64,000 nt of DNA. It comes from Bacteroidota bacterium. GTDB taxonomy: Bacteria > Bacteroidota > Bacteroidia > UKL13-3. Positions 51,049-60,764 of the stretch are shown here, one piece after another. Numbering within the stretch: the stretch's first letter is position 1; every line of letters starts with the position of its first letter. The notes under the pieces were generated by a model. It saw only the letters and a program-made list of their open reading frames with translations. It was not told the origin of the DNA and did not search any database. The stretch covers positions 1 to 64,000 of the forward strand of contig CANJUD010000006.1 of NCBI GenBank assembly GCA_947477885.1, written 5' to 3'. A program made the position numbers and the translations under genes.

Positions 51049-51795
51049 TTATTGATTAACAAAAAAACCAGTACTAGCTTTAAAAACTGAGGAGATTGAA
51101 ATTAATTTACCTTTTTTGTCTTTAAAATTTGTATTGGTGCCTCTATATATATCAACAGTTACGTAACCAGTATTTACCTTGCTATATATTTCTAAGGGAA
51201 TAGTGAAATCACCATCATCATCTGTAATTTTATTCCAGGTTAATCTTTCTCCCGACTCATATGATGAAAGAGGCATAAAATTAACCGATATAACTACCTG
51301 CTCCCCACTACTTGTATTGTCAGTACTCCATTTTACAGATATAGGTTGTCTTTGTCCCATTATATGTTTTGGCATTACAGAGCGACTTTTTATTGGTGGA
51401 GCAAGTTCTACTTCTTTTGAAAAATCCTCATATCCCGCACCACTAATATTTTTACAACTAACGATGCATTTTTTCAAATTAAAAATGCTATCTAAAAAAG
51501 GGTTTAAAGAAAGCGAATTTTGAGGTGCGTTAATTAAGGAGTTGTCTACGTACAATTTGTTTTCAGCTGCTAAAGACCTTCTTTTAGCTTTATCGGTATT
51601 GTCTATAACATCAAGTATGCCATAGGTTAATCTCCCGTCTAAATACATATTATAACCCATTAATTTTATGTCGAGGTCAGCAGGTTGGTCACCCCATAAT
51701 GCAGAAATATCATCACTTTGGAGTGGGTCATTAGATTTGTGCTTACAGCCTGCTAAAATGCTAGCAAAGCATATAAACATTATTATTTTTTTCAT
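51049..51795 (-). CDS. Hypothetical lipoprotein
   Basis: 248 aa; lipobox ILAGCKH. Confidence 0.65.
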   Translation of the reverse strand: MKKIIMFICFASILAGCKHKSNDPLQSDDISALWGDQPADLDIKLMGYNMYLDGRLTYGILDVIDNTDKAKRRSLAAENKLYVDNSLINAPQNSLSLNPFLDSIFNLKKCIVSCKNISGAGYEDFSKEVELAPPIKSRSVMPKHIMGQRQPISVKWSTDNTSSGEQVVISVNFMPLSSYESGERLTWNKITDDDGDFTIPLEIYSKVNTGYVTVDIYRGTNTNFKDKKGKLISISSVFKASTGFFVNQ

Positions 51796-51812
51796 TTGAA
51801 TATTTTTTTAAA

Positions 51813-52502
51813 TTAACAGGAACAAATACAAATAAATTCTTTTACTCCGATTATAAAATCTGTTATCGAGTTACTATGCTCATCCACATATGCTCCTCCA
51901 GTGGCTGAATATACTTGGCTAGCTAAAGTAAACTGAGGTTTACCCCATCCTTTAGTGTCATTTGGCGGTGTTGGATGGCTCGAGGGATTAAAATCACAAC
52001 CATTAACGTTTGTAAATATAGTGTCGGATGCTGCGGCAGTCAATAGAACATTTTTATCGCAGCATACTGTACAATCCATTGTAACATGCACGACATACCA
52101 AAATTGTCCATCCCATGGAACCTTTAGGCCTGTTACATCTAGACTAGTGATTCCGCCAGAAGTGCTTAAACTTGATTGTGTGAAGGTTTTGCTATCATAG
52201 ACTTGCTGTACTCCATTATTATCCAAATACATGACATAAATCTCTATTGTTTGGCCAATGGTAGAACTATACAAACATGATACACCACCTACAATCCCAC
52301 TACTACCCATATGGGCTAAGTGATTATTTATTTCTGATAAGGGTATCCTTACTGGTGGCGGGGTATTATTTTGCCCTGATGGCTGGGTAAAAGGGCTTGG
52401 CGGCGGTGCTGTATTGCCACATTTTTTAAACATTAGGAAATTACATCCAATTACTAACAATAATAAATAAAGCGTTTTTTGTGAAAGAAAATTTTGTTTC
52501 AT
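51813..52502 (-). CDS. Hypothetical exported protein
   Basis: 229 aa; N-terminal hydrophobic segment, Pro-rich linker. Confidence 0.55.
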   Translation of the reverse strand: MKQNFLSQKTLYLLLLVIGCNFLMFKKCGNTAPPPSPFTQPSGQNNTPPPVRIPLSEINNHLAHMGSSGIVGGVSCLYSSTIGQTIEIYVMYLDNNGVQQVYDSKTFTQSSLSTSGGITSLDVTGLKVPWDGQFWYVVHVTMDCTVCCDKNVLLTAAASDTIFTNVNGCDFNPSSHPTPPNDTKGWGKPQFTLASQVYSATGGAYVDEHSNSITDFIIGVKEFICICSC

Positions 52503-52728
52503 ATTTTTTCACTGCAAATAAAGTTTAACGACATTTGCAAATGTAATAAAAAAATATGCTTCTAAACAAACATAAAATGTTTTATATTGAAGGTAATTAA
52601 AAAACAATAAACCTTAGGCCATTAAATATGAAAAAAGATTAGGTACTCGACTCTTAAATCTTATGTATCCACATTGTCATAATTGAAGTAGACACAAAAA
52701 TTTTTGGAAAGATACTTAAAGAATAAAC

Positions 52729-53475
52729 CTAATCCTGCAACACCGAGGCTTTCAAATAATCCATATTCATTCTCGCTATATTACTTAGCGAAATTTCTTT
52801 AGGACATTCAGCACTGCAAGCACCTGTATTGGTGCAGGCTCCAAAGCCTTCTTCATCCATTTGTGCTACCATTTTTTGTACACGCAATTTGCGTTCAGGT
52901 TGTCCTTGTGGTAGTAATGAATATTGTGATACTTTGGCTGCAACAAATAACATTGCTGATGCATTTTTACATGCTGCTACACAGGCACCACATCCAATAC
53001 AAGAAGCAGCATCCATTGCCAAATCGGCTTTGTTTTTTTCTACAGGGAGGTTGTTTGCATCCTGCACTTGTCCGGTGTTTACGGATACAAATCCACCCAC
53101 CGCTTGTATACGATCAAAAGCTCCGCGATCAACTATTAAATCTTTTAAAACAGGAAATGCTTTTGCCCTAAATGGTTCCACATGTATAGTTTCCCCATCG
53201 GTAAAATTACGCATCATCAACTGGCAAGTAGTAGTACCTTTTAAGGGTCCGTGAGCACGTCCATTTATATACATACTGCACGATCCGCATATTCCCTCAC
53301 GACAGTCGTGGTCGAATGCTACGGGCGAATCGCCTTTGCGGATGATGTCGTCATTGAGCACATCAATCATTTCTAAAAATGACATATCAGGGTTTACATT
53401 GTCAATTTTATAGTCAACCATTTTGCCTTGTGCTTCAGCATTTTGTTGACGCCATATTTTCAGATTAAATTTCAT
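52729..53475 (-). CDS. sdhB: Succinate dehydrogenase/fumarate reductase iron-sulfur subunit
   Basis: [46 protein letters not shown]. Confidence 0.95.
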   Translation of the reverse strand: MKFNLKIWRQQNAEAQGKMVDYKIDNVNPDMSFLEMIDVLNDDIIRKGDSPVAFDHDCREGICGSCSMYINGRAHGPLKGTTTCQLMMRNFTDGETIHVEPFRAKAFPVLKDLIVDRGAFDRIQAVGGFVSVNTGQVQDANNLPVEKNKADLAMDAASCIGCGACVAACKNASAMLFVAAKVSQYSLLPQGQPERKLRVQKMVAQMDEEGFGACTNTGACSAECPKEISLSNIARMNMDYLKASVLQD

Positions 53476-53477
53476 TT

Positions 53478-53512
53478 TGGATTTACGATTTTAGATTACT
53501 CAGTTATTAATT
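53478..53512. repeat. Heptamer array between DUF2442 gene and sdhB
   Basis: GATTTAC GATTTTA GATTACT CAGTTAT TAATTG. Confidence 0.6.
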
Positions 53513-53568
53513 GTTTTTTTATGGTCTTCATTAACCGGAAGCCGGTTTTACGATTGAAAAGTTGTTGT

Positions 53569-53874
53569 TTAATTTATTGGTTTGCTCAAGTCATATAATA
53601 CATCAGGGCAAAAGTCTAATGGGCAAGGTTCTTCATGACCATCGGGGTATTTGATTTTCATGCCATTTTCCCAGAGCAAAGTATAACCATCAGTTTTTAC
53701 CTGTTTAAATCTATTAAAATCCGATAACTGGTTACAAACATCATTAGGATGTTGAGCCCATTCTGATAATTTTTCTTTAAATGGTATAATTCGAATTTCA
53801 CCAGTATTCCAATTACAGACCACAGAAAAATCTGGACGAACTTCAATAATATTTGTAATTCTAGGTAAATTCAT
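53569..53874 (-). CDS. DUF2442-like protein
   Basis: 101 aa; overlaps the DUF4160-like gene by 4 bp; NTGEIRIIPFKEKLSEW. Confidence 0.7.
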   Translation of the reverse strand: MNLPRITNIIEVRPDFSVVCNWNTGEIRIIPFKEKLSEWAQHPNDVCNQLSDFNRFKQVKTDGYTLLWENGMKIKYPDGHEEPCPLDFCPDVLYDLSKPIN

Positions 53875-54134
53875 TTTAGAGGGTCAATTTTTAAAAAATC
53901 TGGATTGTCTTTTTGTGATTCTTCAAAATTACGAATAAGTTCTTCTTTATGCAAGTTTGCCCACTCCATAACTAATTTTAAAGCCCTATTTGATAAATTA
54001 CCTTTAATTATTTCTCCGTTATTGATGTTTATCATTGCTTCATCATCAGCGTAACGGGCATGAAAATGCGGTGGCAAATGATCGCCTTTATACATGCATA
54101 TAACTATTCCAAAAAATCGACTTATCTCTGGCAT
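53871..54134 (-). CDS. DUF4160-like protein
   Basis: [45 protein letters not shown]. Confidence 0.9.
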   Translation of the reverse strand: MPEISRFFGIVICMYKGDHLPPHFHARYADDEAMININNGEIIKGNLSNRALKLVMEWANLHKEELIRNFEESQKDNPDFLKIDPLK

Positions 54135-56047
54135 TATTTGTAACTCCTTACCTGTAACTTGATATTTTCAAACGTGAGGTCCTCTCTATGCATAGTTGGT
54201 TCTGCGTCCATACCTTTATACTCCCAAGCTGCCACATAAGCATACTTCTCATCATTCCGTTTGGCTTCGCCGGCGTCTTGGTATTCTAATCTGAAATGGC
54301 CGCCACAACTTTCGTTTCTATTCAGTGCATCCACTATCATAAGTTCGCCCAATTCAATAAAGTCGGCTACACGAAGTGCTTTTTCTAAGTCGGGATTTAT
54401 TTCTTCATTGGTTCCAGATACTTTCACATCTTTCCAAAATTCTTCTCTCAATTCTTTCACCATCACACGTGCTTTTGTTAATCCTTCTGCCGTGCGAGCC
54501 ATACCACAATAATCCCACATTATTTTTCCGAGTTTTTTGTGGAAGTCATCAACTGTTTGTGTACCTTTTATTGATAATAGTTTTTCAATTCTTTCTTTTG
54601 CGTTATTCGCTGCTGCTTCAAATTCTGGATGTGAAGTTTCTATAGCTTTGGTGAATATTTCATCAGCCAAATAATTTCCAATGGTATAAGGTAATACAAA
54701 ATATCCATCGGCCAAACCCTGCATCAATGCTGATGCTCCGAGGCGGTTTGCACCGTGGTCGCTGAAATTACATTCGCCCATTGCATATAGTCCTGGCACG
54801 GTGGTCATCAAATCATAATCGACCCAAAGGCCGCCCATTGTATAATGCACAGCTGGATAAATTCTCATTGGAGTTTCATATGGATCTTCACCAGTTATAT
54901 GATGATACATATCGAACAAATTTCCATAACGAGCTGCTACTACTTCTTTTCCCAAACGATTTATTGCATCGGCAAAATCTAAATATACAGCTAAACCTGA
55001 TTCGCCAACACCTCTTCCATCATCACATGCCTCTTTAGCCGCACGACTGGCAATATCACGCGGGGCAAGGTTTCCAAAGGATGGATATTTACGTTCCAAA
55101 TAATAATCACGATCTTCTTCTGCAATATCTTGTGGCTTCTTTTTACAGTCTTCTACTTTTTTGGGAACCCAAACGCGTCCGTCATTTCTCAACGACTCAC
55201 TCATCAATGTTAATTTCGATTGGTAGTCTCCGCTTACAGGAATGCAGGTAGGGTGAATTTGTGTATAACAAGGATTTCCAAAAAAAGCTCCTTCTTTATG
55301 AGCTTTCCACGCTGCAGTTACGTTGCAGCCCATGGCATTGGTGCTTAAGAAAAATACATTTCCATATCCGCCAGTTGCTAGAACCACAGCATGTCCGAAA
55401 TGTTTTTCCAATTCGCCCGTTATCATATTTCTTGCTATAATACCTCTTGCTTTTCCGTCAATCTTCACCACTTCAAGCATCTCGTGGCGGTTATGTTCTT
55501 TCACATTTCCAAGTCCAACTTGACGCATCATTGCTGAGTAAGCACCCAATAATAATTGTTGTCCGGTTTGTCCGCGTGCATAAAATGTACGACTAACCTG
55601 AGCACCACCAAACGAGCGGTTATCTAATAGTCCGCCATATTCACGTGCAAAGGGAACACCTTGTGCTACGCATTGGTCTATAATACTTGCACTCACTTCG
55701 GCAAGGCGATATACATTGGCTTCACGGGCACGGAAGTCGCCGCCTTTAATAGTATCATAGAATAATCTATATACCGAGTCGCCATCATTCTTATAGTTTT
55801 TGGCAGCATTAATTCCACCTTGGGCAGCAATACTGTGGGCCCGGCGGGCACTATCTTGGTAACAAAAAGTTTTCACAGAATAACCCAACTCAGCAAGAGA
55901 AGCCGCAGCAGAAGCACCAGCCAAGCCAGTACCCACCACTATAATTTCGAGTTTTCTTTTATTCGCGGGGTTCACAAGTTTAACATGGGACTTGTAATCT
56001 TCCCATTTCTTTTCTAATGGGCCTTCTGGTATTTTTGAATTTAACAT
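54134..56047 (-). CDS. sdhA: Succinate dehydrogenase/fumarate reductase flavoprotein subunit
   Basis: [76 protein letters not shown]. Confidence 0.96.
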   Translation of the reverse strand: MLNSKIPEGPLEKKWEDYKSHVKLVNPANKRKLEIIVVGTGLAGASAAASLAELGYSVKTFCYQDSARRAHSIAAQGGINAAKNYKNDGDSVYRLFYDTIKGGDFRAREANVYRLAEVSASIIDQCVAQGVPFAREYGGLLDNRSFGGAQVSRTFYARGQTGQQLLLGAYSAMMRQVGLGNVKEHNRHEMLEVVKIDGKARGIIARNMITGELEKHFGHAVVLATGGYGNVFFLSTNAMGCNVTAAWKAHKEGAFFGNPCYTQIHPTCIPVSGDYQSKLTLMSESLRNDGRVWVPKKVEDCKKKPQDIAEEDRDYYLERKYPSFGNLAPRDIASRAAKEACDDGRGVGESGLAVYLDFADAINRLGKEVVAARYGNLFDMYHHITGEDPYETPMRIYPAVHYTMGGLWVDYDLMTTVPGLYAMGECNFSDHGANRLGASALMQGLADGYFVLPYTIGNYLADEIFTKAIETSHPEFEAAANNAKERIEKLLSIKGTQTVDDFHKKLGKIMWDYCGMARTAEGLTKARVMVKELREEFWKDVKVSGTNEEINPDLEKALRVADFIELGELMIVDALNRNESCGGHFRLEYQDAGEAKRNDEKYAYVAAWEYKGMDAEPTMHREDLTFENIKLQVRSYK

Positions 56048-56052
56048 ATTGG

Positions 56053-56137
56053 TATATAGTATAAAGTATAAGGTATAAAGTAGAGATTGTTAGTTGTTAC
56101 TTTTTTTAGATTAAAGATTAAAGACAAAAGACAAAAA
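56053..56137. repeat. Two adjacent heptamer arrays at left border of S23-like cassette
   Basis: TATATAG TATAAAG TATAAGG TATAAAG, then AGATTAA AGATTAA AGACAAA AGACAAA. Confidence 0.85.
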
Positions 56138-56145
56138 AATTTCGA

Positions 56146-56499
56146 TCAGGGGTTTATTTTTTTCATGAAGGAGAAAATCATTTTTTGTTGCTCGATACAC
56201 TGATTTTTTAGTGAATTGAAAGACTCGTCGTTTAATATTTTAATTTTGTTGGCGATGATAAGTTGCGATTCTAGTTCATAGCTTGAGCCTAATGAAATTG
56301 ATAGAAAATATGCCATCTCCTTCTCAGATTTTCTTGAACATCCTTCAGCAATTTGAGAAGGTATTGATACTGCAGCACGCGTAATTTGGCTGGTTAGCCC
56401 ATATCGCTCATTGGCAGGGAATGACTCAACAGATTGATACACGCTAGTAGCCAAATCAATTCCATTTTGCCATATTTTCAACTCCCTAAAATTATGCAT
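56146..56499 (-). CDS. Four-helix-bundle protein (S23/23S rRNA intervening-sequence family)
   Basis: FRELKIWQNGIDLATSVYQSVESFPANERYGLTSQITRAAVSIPSQIAEGCSRKSEKEMAYFLSISLGSSYELESQL. Confidence 0.95.
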   Translation of the reverse strand: MHNFRELKIWQNGIDLATSVYQSVESFPANERYGLTSQITRAAVSIPSQIAEGCSRKSEKEMAYFLSISLGSSYELESQLIIANKIKILNDESFNSLKNQCIEQQKMIFSFMKKINP

Positions 56500-56507
56500 A
56501 TCCTCTT

Positions 56508-56542
56508 TATTGTCTATTGTCTTTCGTCTTTTATCTTTCTGC
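56508..56542. repeat. Heptamer array at right border of S23-like cassette
   Basis: TATTGTC TATTGTC TTTCGTC TTTTATC TTTCTGC, 2 bp before the sdhC stop codon. Confidence 0.85.
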
Positions 56543-56544
56543 TA

Positions 56545-57501
56545 CTAAAAGAATCGTGTCCAATCCAAAACTCCATCATTCTTCATATAATCCAACAAAA
56601 AATAAATCGGCATCGCTGCAAATCCTGCTGGGATAGCTATTGAGAAAAACCATCCTATAGCTTTAATTATAGGAACATATTTTCTGTGGTGAACCCCGAT
56701 ACTTTGCCAGGCAGATTGGAAACCGTGCACTAAGTGGTAGGAGAGGGCAAGCAATGAAATAAGATAAAATATAACATACCAAGGTTGTTGGAAAGCCAAT
56801 TTTACTTCCATGTATAAATCTTTTACAGCTTCAGTTTTTATAGGTTCTGGGCCAATATAGGTTGAGCTGAAGGTAGTGAATTCCATTTGAAGTTGTTGCA
56901 TTAGGCCTGGGTTTTCAGCCTGAAGTTTTTGCATCATTTCACGATTTGTCAAATCAATCCCCTTACGTTTTAATTTTTCGATAAAGATACTTTCTGCATT
57001 ATACATTTTGTAGTAGGATTCGGCACTGTCTTTACCATAAAAAATATGGTTTTCTCCTTCGTACTTGATGGTATAATAGTTTTTATATTTCACTTCGCCG
57101 AACTTGTATTCAGCCCAAAAATCGGCAAAATGTATAACAAGAAAAACTAAGAGAATAGAGCCCAAAATGCCCATATTGCGGCTGCTCCAAGTACTGCTCT
57201 TTTCAGGTTTGTTGTGCACATATCCTTGTGGTCGGGCTGCACGGTTTTGCAAGGTGAGCACCAAGGATTGTATGATATGAATTAATATGGTAGCATATAA
57301 TAAGTATGATATAGTTTTGATGATAGGGTTGTGTATCATAAACACGCTATAGCTATTAAAAGCAAAACCTGCATCATCTTTAAACAATTGAAAATTGCCC
57401 GAAACGTGCACCACTAAAAAAAGGCACATGAACAAACCTGAGAGTGACATTACCCATTTGCGGCCTAGGCTGGAAGTAAAAGCTTTTGTAAACCAATTCA
57501 T
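56545..57501 (-). CDS. sdhC: Succinate dehydrogenase cytochrome b subunit
   Basis: 318 aa; WVMSLSGLFMCLFLVVHVSGNFQLF; SYHLVHGFQSAWQSIGVHHRKY. Confidence 0.92.
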   Translation of the reverse strand: MNWFTKAFTSSLGRKWVMSLSGLFMCLFLVVHVSGNFQLFKDDAGFAFNSYSVFMIHNPIIKTISYLLYATILIHIIQSLVLTLQNRAARPQGYVHNKPEKSSTWSSRNMGILGSILLVFLVIHFADFWAEYKFGEVKYKNYYTIKYEGENHIFYGKDSAESYYKMYNAESIFIEKLKRKGIDLTNREMMQKLQAENPGLMQQLQMEFTTFSSTYIGPEPIKTEAVKDLYMEVKLAFQQPWYVIFYLISLLALSYHLVHGFQSAWQSIGVHHRKYVPIIKAIGWFFSIAIPAGFAAMPIYFLLDYMKNDGVLDWTRFF

Positions 57502-57605
57502 TTTAAGTATCTAAATTTTTCCGCGAAACTATATTATAATCTCCAATTTTCTTGGGCTTTTTTTAAAATAGTTTAGTTCAGAATGATTTTAAATACAGTA
57601 ACAAA

Positions 57606-57995
57606 CTATATAGCTTTTCTGTTTTTCTTTTTTTCTGATAGAAGTTTCTTGCCCTGTAATCTGCTTTCAACCGATGAACGCGTTGGCCTAGTGGGCTTGC
57701 GTTTATTGGCAACCGTCATTGCTTTTTCAATCAGTGCATAAAATTTCTCGATACATATTTCCTTGTTCACCAACTGGCTGCGGTCTACTTGCGAAACAAC
57801 CCTGAGGAATCCATCTGCATTAATCCGTGCCAAAAGCTTTTCGGTAATCAAGACTTTCTCTGCATCATTTAAAAAATTAGAAGTCATCACATGAAAACGA
57901 AGCTCCACCTTGCTCGAAACTTTGTTTACATTTTGTCCGCCCTTGCCACCGCTGCGGCTGGTATTAAATTCAAATTCGGGAGAGAGGTCTTTCAT
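57606..57995 (-). CDS. arfB: Peptidyl-tRNA hydrolase ArfB
   Basis: SRSGGKGGQNVNKVSSKVELRF; basic C-terminus LQGKKLLSEKKKNRKAI. Confidence 0.93.
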   Translation of the reverse strand: MKDLSPEFEFNTSRSGGKGGQNVNKVSSKVELRFHVMTSNFLNDAEKVLITEKLLARINADGFLRVVSQVDRSQLVNKEICIEKFYALIEKAMTVANKRKPTRPTRSSVESRLQGKKLLSEKKKNRKAI

Positions 57996-58013
57996 TTAAG
58001 GTGCAAAAGTATG

Positions 58014-58124
58014 TACGATTTACGATTTACGATGTGGCTTACGCCCGATGTTGCCTGTGGTTGTGTCTTGCGACCAACCACAAGTGTATCATAAAGCCCC
58101 TGAATCCTGAATCCCGAATCCCGA
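58014..58124. repeat. Composite intergenic repeat: heptamers, GGCTTACGCC, hairpin, second heptamer array
   Basis: TACGATT TACGATT TACGATG TGGCTTACGCC; hairpin GTGGTTGTGTCTTGCGACCAACCAC at 58057-58081; TGAATCC TGAATCC CGAATCC CGAT. Confidence 0.85.
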
Positions 58125-58146
58125 TTTTTTTCCCTAATTTTGTAGC

Positions 58147-59391
58147 ATGAATACCGCAACTATGTCATTAACGGAATATTATATACATTTGGAACACGAG
58201 CATGGTGCTTATAACTATAAGCCTTTGCCTGTGGTATTGGAGCGAGGCGAAGGTGTATATGTATGGGATGTAGAAGGCAAGAAGTATTATGATTTTTTAT
58301 CGGCTTATTCTGCGGTTAATCAGGGTCATTGTCATCCTGAAATTGTGAAAGCTATGATAGAACAAGTTGGAAAATTAACTTTAACGAGCCGTGCATTTCA
58401 TAATAATATATTGGGCGAATACGAAAAATATATATGTGAATATTTTGGCTACGATCGTGTATTACCCATGAACACTGGCGTAGAAGGAGGGGAGACAGCT
58501 TTAAAATTAGCACGCCGTTGGGGATATAAAATTAAAGGGATTCCCGATAACCAAGCCAAAGTAATTTTTGCAGAAGGAAATTTTTGGGGCCGCACCATCG
58601 CTGCTATCTCATCCAGCTCCGACCCCGGTAGTTATAGTGGTTTTGGTCCCTTACTTTCGGGATATATCAATGTTCCTTATAATAATTTGGATGCATTGCG
58701 TGAGGCCGTAAAAGACCCGAATGTGTGTGCATTTATGGTGGAGCCTATACAAGGCGAAGCAGGTGTAATAGTTCCCGATGAAGGATATTTGAAAGCGGCT
58801 TATGATATATGTAAACAGGCGAATGTATTGTTTATAGCTGATGAAATACAGACTGGATTAGCTCGCACAGGTAAAATGTTGGCCTGCGATTATGAAGATA
58901 TAAAACCCGATATTTTGATTTTGGGTAAAGCCCTTTCAGGTGGATTAATGCCGGTAAGTGCCGTGCTTGCCAGCGACGAAATTATATTAACGATAAAACC
59001 CGGAGAACATGGAAGCACTTATGGCGGTAACCCACTTGCATGCAAGGTTGCAATGGCAGCATTAAAAGTATTGAAAGACGAAAACATGGCCGACAATGCA
59101 TATAAAATGGGCGAAATCTTGCGTAATCGTCTACGTAATATAAAATCAGATTTAATAACCACTGTGAGAGGTAAGGGCTTGCTCAATGCAATTGTTATCA
59201 AGCCTTATGATGAAGATAAAACAGCATATAATGTATGTTTGGAATTAATGAAAAACGGATTGTTGTGCAAGCAAACTCATGGTGATATTATACGTTTTGC
59301 ATGTCCATTAACTATTACTGAAGAGCAAATAAATGAGTGTGCTGATATTATAGAAAAAACCATTTTTTCACTCACTACAAAGCTTGATTAA
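58147..59391 (+). CDS. rocD: Ornithine--oxo-acid transaminase
   Basis: [62 protein letters not shown]. Confidence 0.94.
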   Translation: MNTATMSLTEYYIHLEHEHGAYNYKPLPVVLERGEGVYVWDVEGKKYYDFLSAYSAVNQGHCHPEIVKAMIEQVGKLTLTSRAFHNNILGEYEKYICEYFGYDRVLPMNTGVEGGETALKLARRWGYKIKGIPDNQAKVIFAEGNFWGRTIAAISSSSDPGSYSGFGPLLSGYINVPYNNLDALREAVKDPNVCAFMVEPIQGEAGVIVPDEGYLKAAYDICKQANVLFIADEIQTGLARTGKMLACDYEDIKPDILILGKALSGGLMPVSAVLASDEIILTIKPGEHGSTYGGNPLACKVAMAALKVLKDENMADNAYKMGEILRNRLRNIKSDLITTVRGKGLLNAIVIKPYDEDKTAYNVCLELMKNGLLCKQTHGDIIRFACPLTITEEQINECADIIEKTIFSLTTKLD

Positions 59392-60625
59392 AGTACTTAA
59401 AAAAATAAGCAATACTATACAGGCAAATATTACGCTGCCTGCTTCCAAAAGCATTTCTAATAGACTTTTGGTTCTACAAAAACTATATAATCTTTCTATT
59501 CAAATTCATAACCTTTCCGATTCGGATGATACGAAAGTATTATATAATTGTTTGCATACAGAATCGAAAAATTGGGATGTTGAAAACTGCGGTACTGCCA
59601 TGCGTTTTTTAATTTCGTATGCTGCAATTACAAGTGGGAATTATATACTAAGTGGCAATGAACGCATGCACGAACGTACTGTGAAACCTTTGGTGGACGC
59701 TTTGAGAGCATTGGGAACTGAAATTAATTATATAGAAAAAGAAGGATATCCCCCATTAATTATTGTAGGAAAAGATATAATAGATTATCCTGAGACCATA
59801 CAGATTGATGGAAGTGTAAGCAGTCAATATGTAAGTAGTTTGATGATGGTGGGATGTAAATTGGATAAAGGGTTAAATATACAGTTAACGGGAATTATCT
59901 CATCCAAACCTTATATACAAATGACTTTAAAGTTGATGCAGAATTTGGGTTTAGATATATTATGGGATGAGGAGAAAAATATCATATACAGTAAAAAATA
60001 TAGTGAACAAAATAGCTCAGTACAGAACTATAATATTGAATCTGATTGGAGTGCTGCATCCTACAGCTATTTGTGGGTTTTAGCTATTCCAAATTTGCAG
60101 ATTGATATAGAAAATATAAGTATAAATTCTGTGCAAGGTGATTCGATATGTATAGAATATTTTAAAAAATTTGGAGTAAGCACCAAAGAAAATTCTCATA
60201 ATCATATTTCAATGGTTAAAGATAAAAATATAATACAAAATGAACTTTTATTTGATTGTTGTGATTGCTTAGATATAGCTCCCACCTTGGCCTTGGCCGC
60301 ATTTATTACACAAACAAAAGTTACTTTAACAGGCTTACAAAACCTGAAACATAAAGAATCGGACAGGCTAAAAGTATTATGTACGGAGCTCAATAAATTC
60401 TCGCCAAATTCTGCTACTATTATATCAGATGATGTATTATATATCCACCGCACTGCACAAATTAATTTCGATGAAACACTAGAAACTTATGGCGACCATC
60501 GGATTGCGATGGGATTCTCGGTACTTGCTAGTTATGGCGATTTGAAGATTAATAATCCTGATGTGGTTTCCAAATCGTTTCCTGGTTTTTGGGATGAGAT
60601 GGGGAAGGCGGGATGTGAGTTGTGA
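59384..60625 (+). CDS. aroA: 3-phosphoshikimate 1-carboxyvinyltransferase
   Basis: [46 protein letters not shown]; start (TTG) uncertain. Confidence 0.93.
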   Translation: MIKVLKKISNTIQANITLPASKSISNRLLVLQKLYNLSIQIHNLSDSDDTKVLYNCLHTESKNWDVENCGTAMRFLISYAAITSGNYILSGNERMHERTVKPLVDALRALGTEINYIEKEGYPPLIIVGKDIIDYPETIQIDGSVSSQYVSSLMMVGCKLDKGLNIQLTGIISSKPYIQMTLKLMQNLGLDILWDEEKNIIYSKKYSEQNSSVQNYNIESDWSAASYSYLWVLAIPNLQIDIENISINSVQGDSICIEYFKKFGVSTKENSHNHISMVKDKNIIQNELLFDCCDCLDIAPTLALAAFITQTKVTLTGLQNLKHKESDRLKVLCTELNKFSPNSATIISDDVLYIHRTAQINFDETLETYGDHRIAMGFSVLASYGDLKINNPDVVSKSFPGFWDEMGKAGCEL

Positions 60626-60652
60626 GTGTGAGTGTGACTCCTCACTCACACT
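60625..60652 (+). terminator. Hairpin overlapping the aroA stop codon
   Basis: AGTGTGAGTG-TGACTCCT-CACTCACACT; no strong T tract. Confidence 0.45.
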
Positions 60653-60764
60653 GTCTTTGTCCATTATTTTGTACAACCCTGTGGTTTAGTGGATAGATAA
60701 AAAAACTGCTTCGTAGTAAGTATAATAATTTTGAGCGGTTAAAAAAATTGGGACTGAACCGTTC

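Noticed and set aside
56146-56499. Diversity-generating retroelement (Avd-like four-helix bundle)
   Set aside because: No reverse transcriptase, template repeat or variable repeat found in the window; the protein fits stand-alone S23-family genes.
60675-60760. Possible tRNA (GTTTAGTGGATAGA resembles a D-arm)
   Set aside because: No matching acceptor stem, anticodon arm or T-loop could be assembled.
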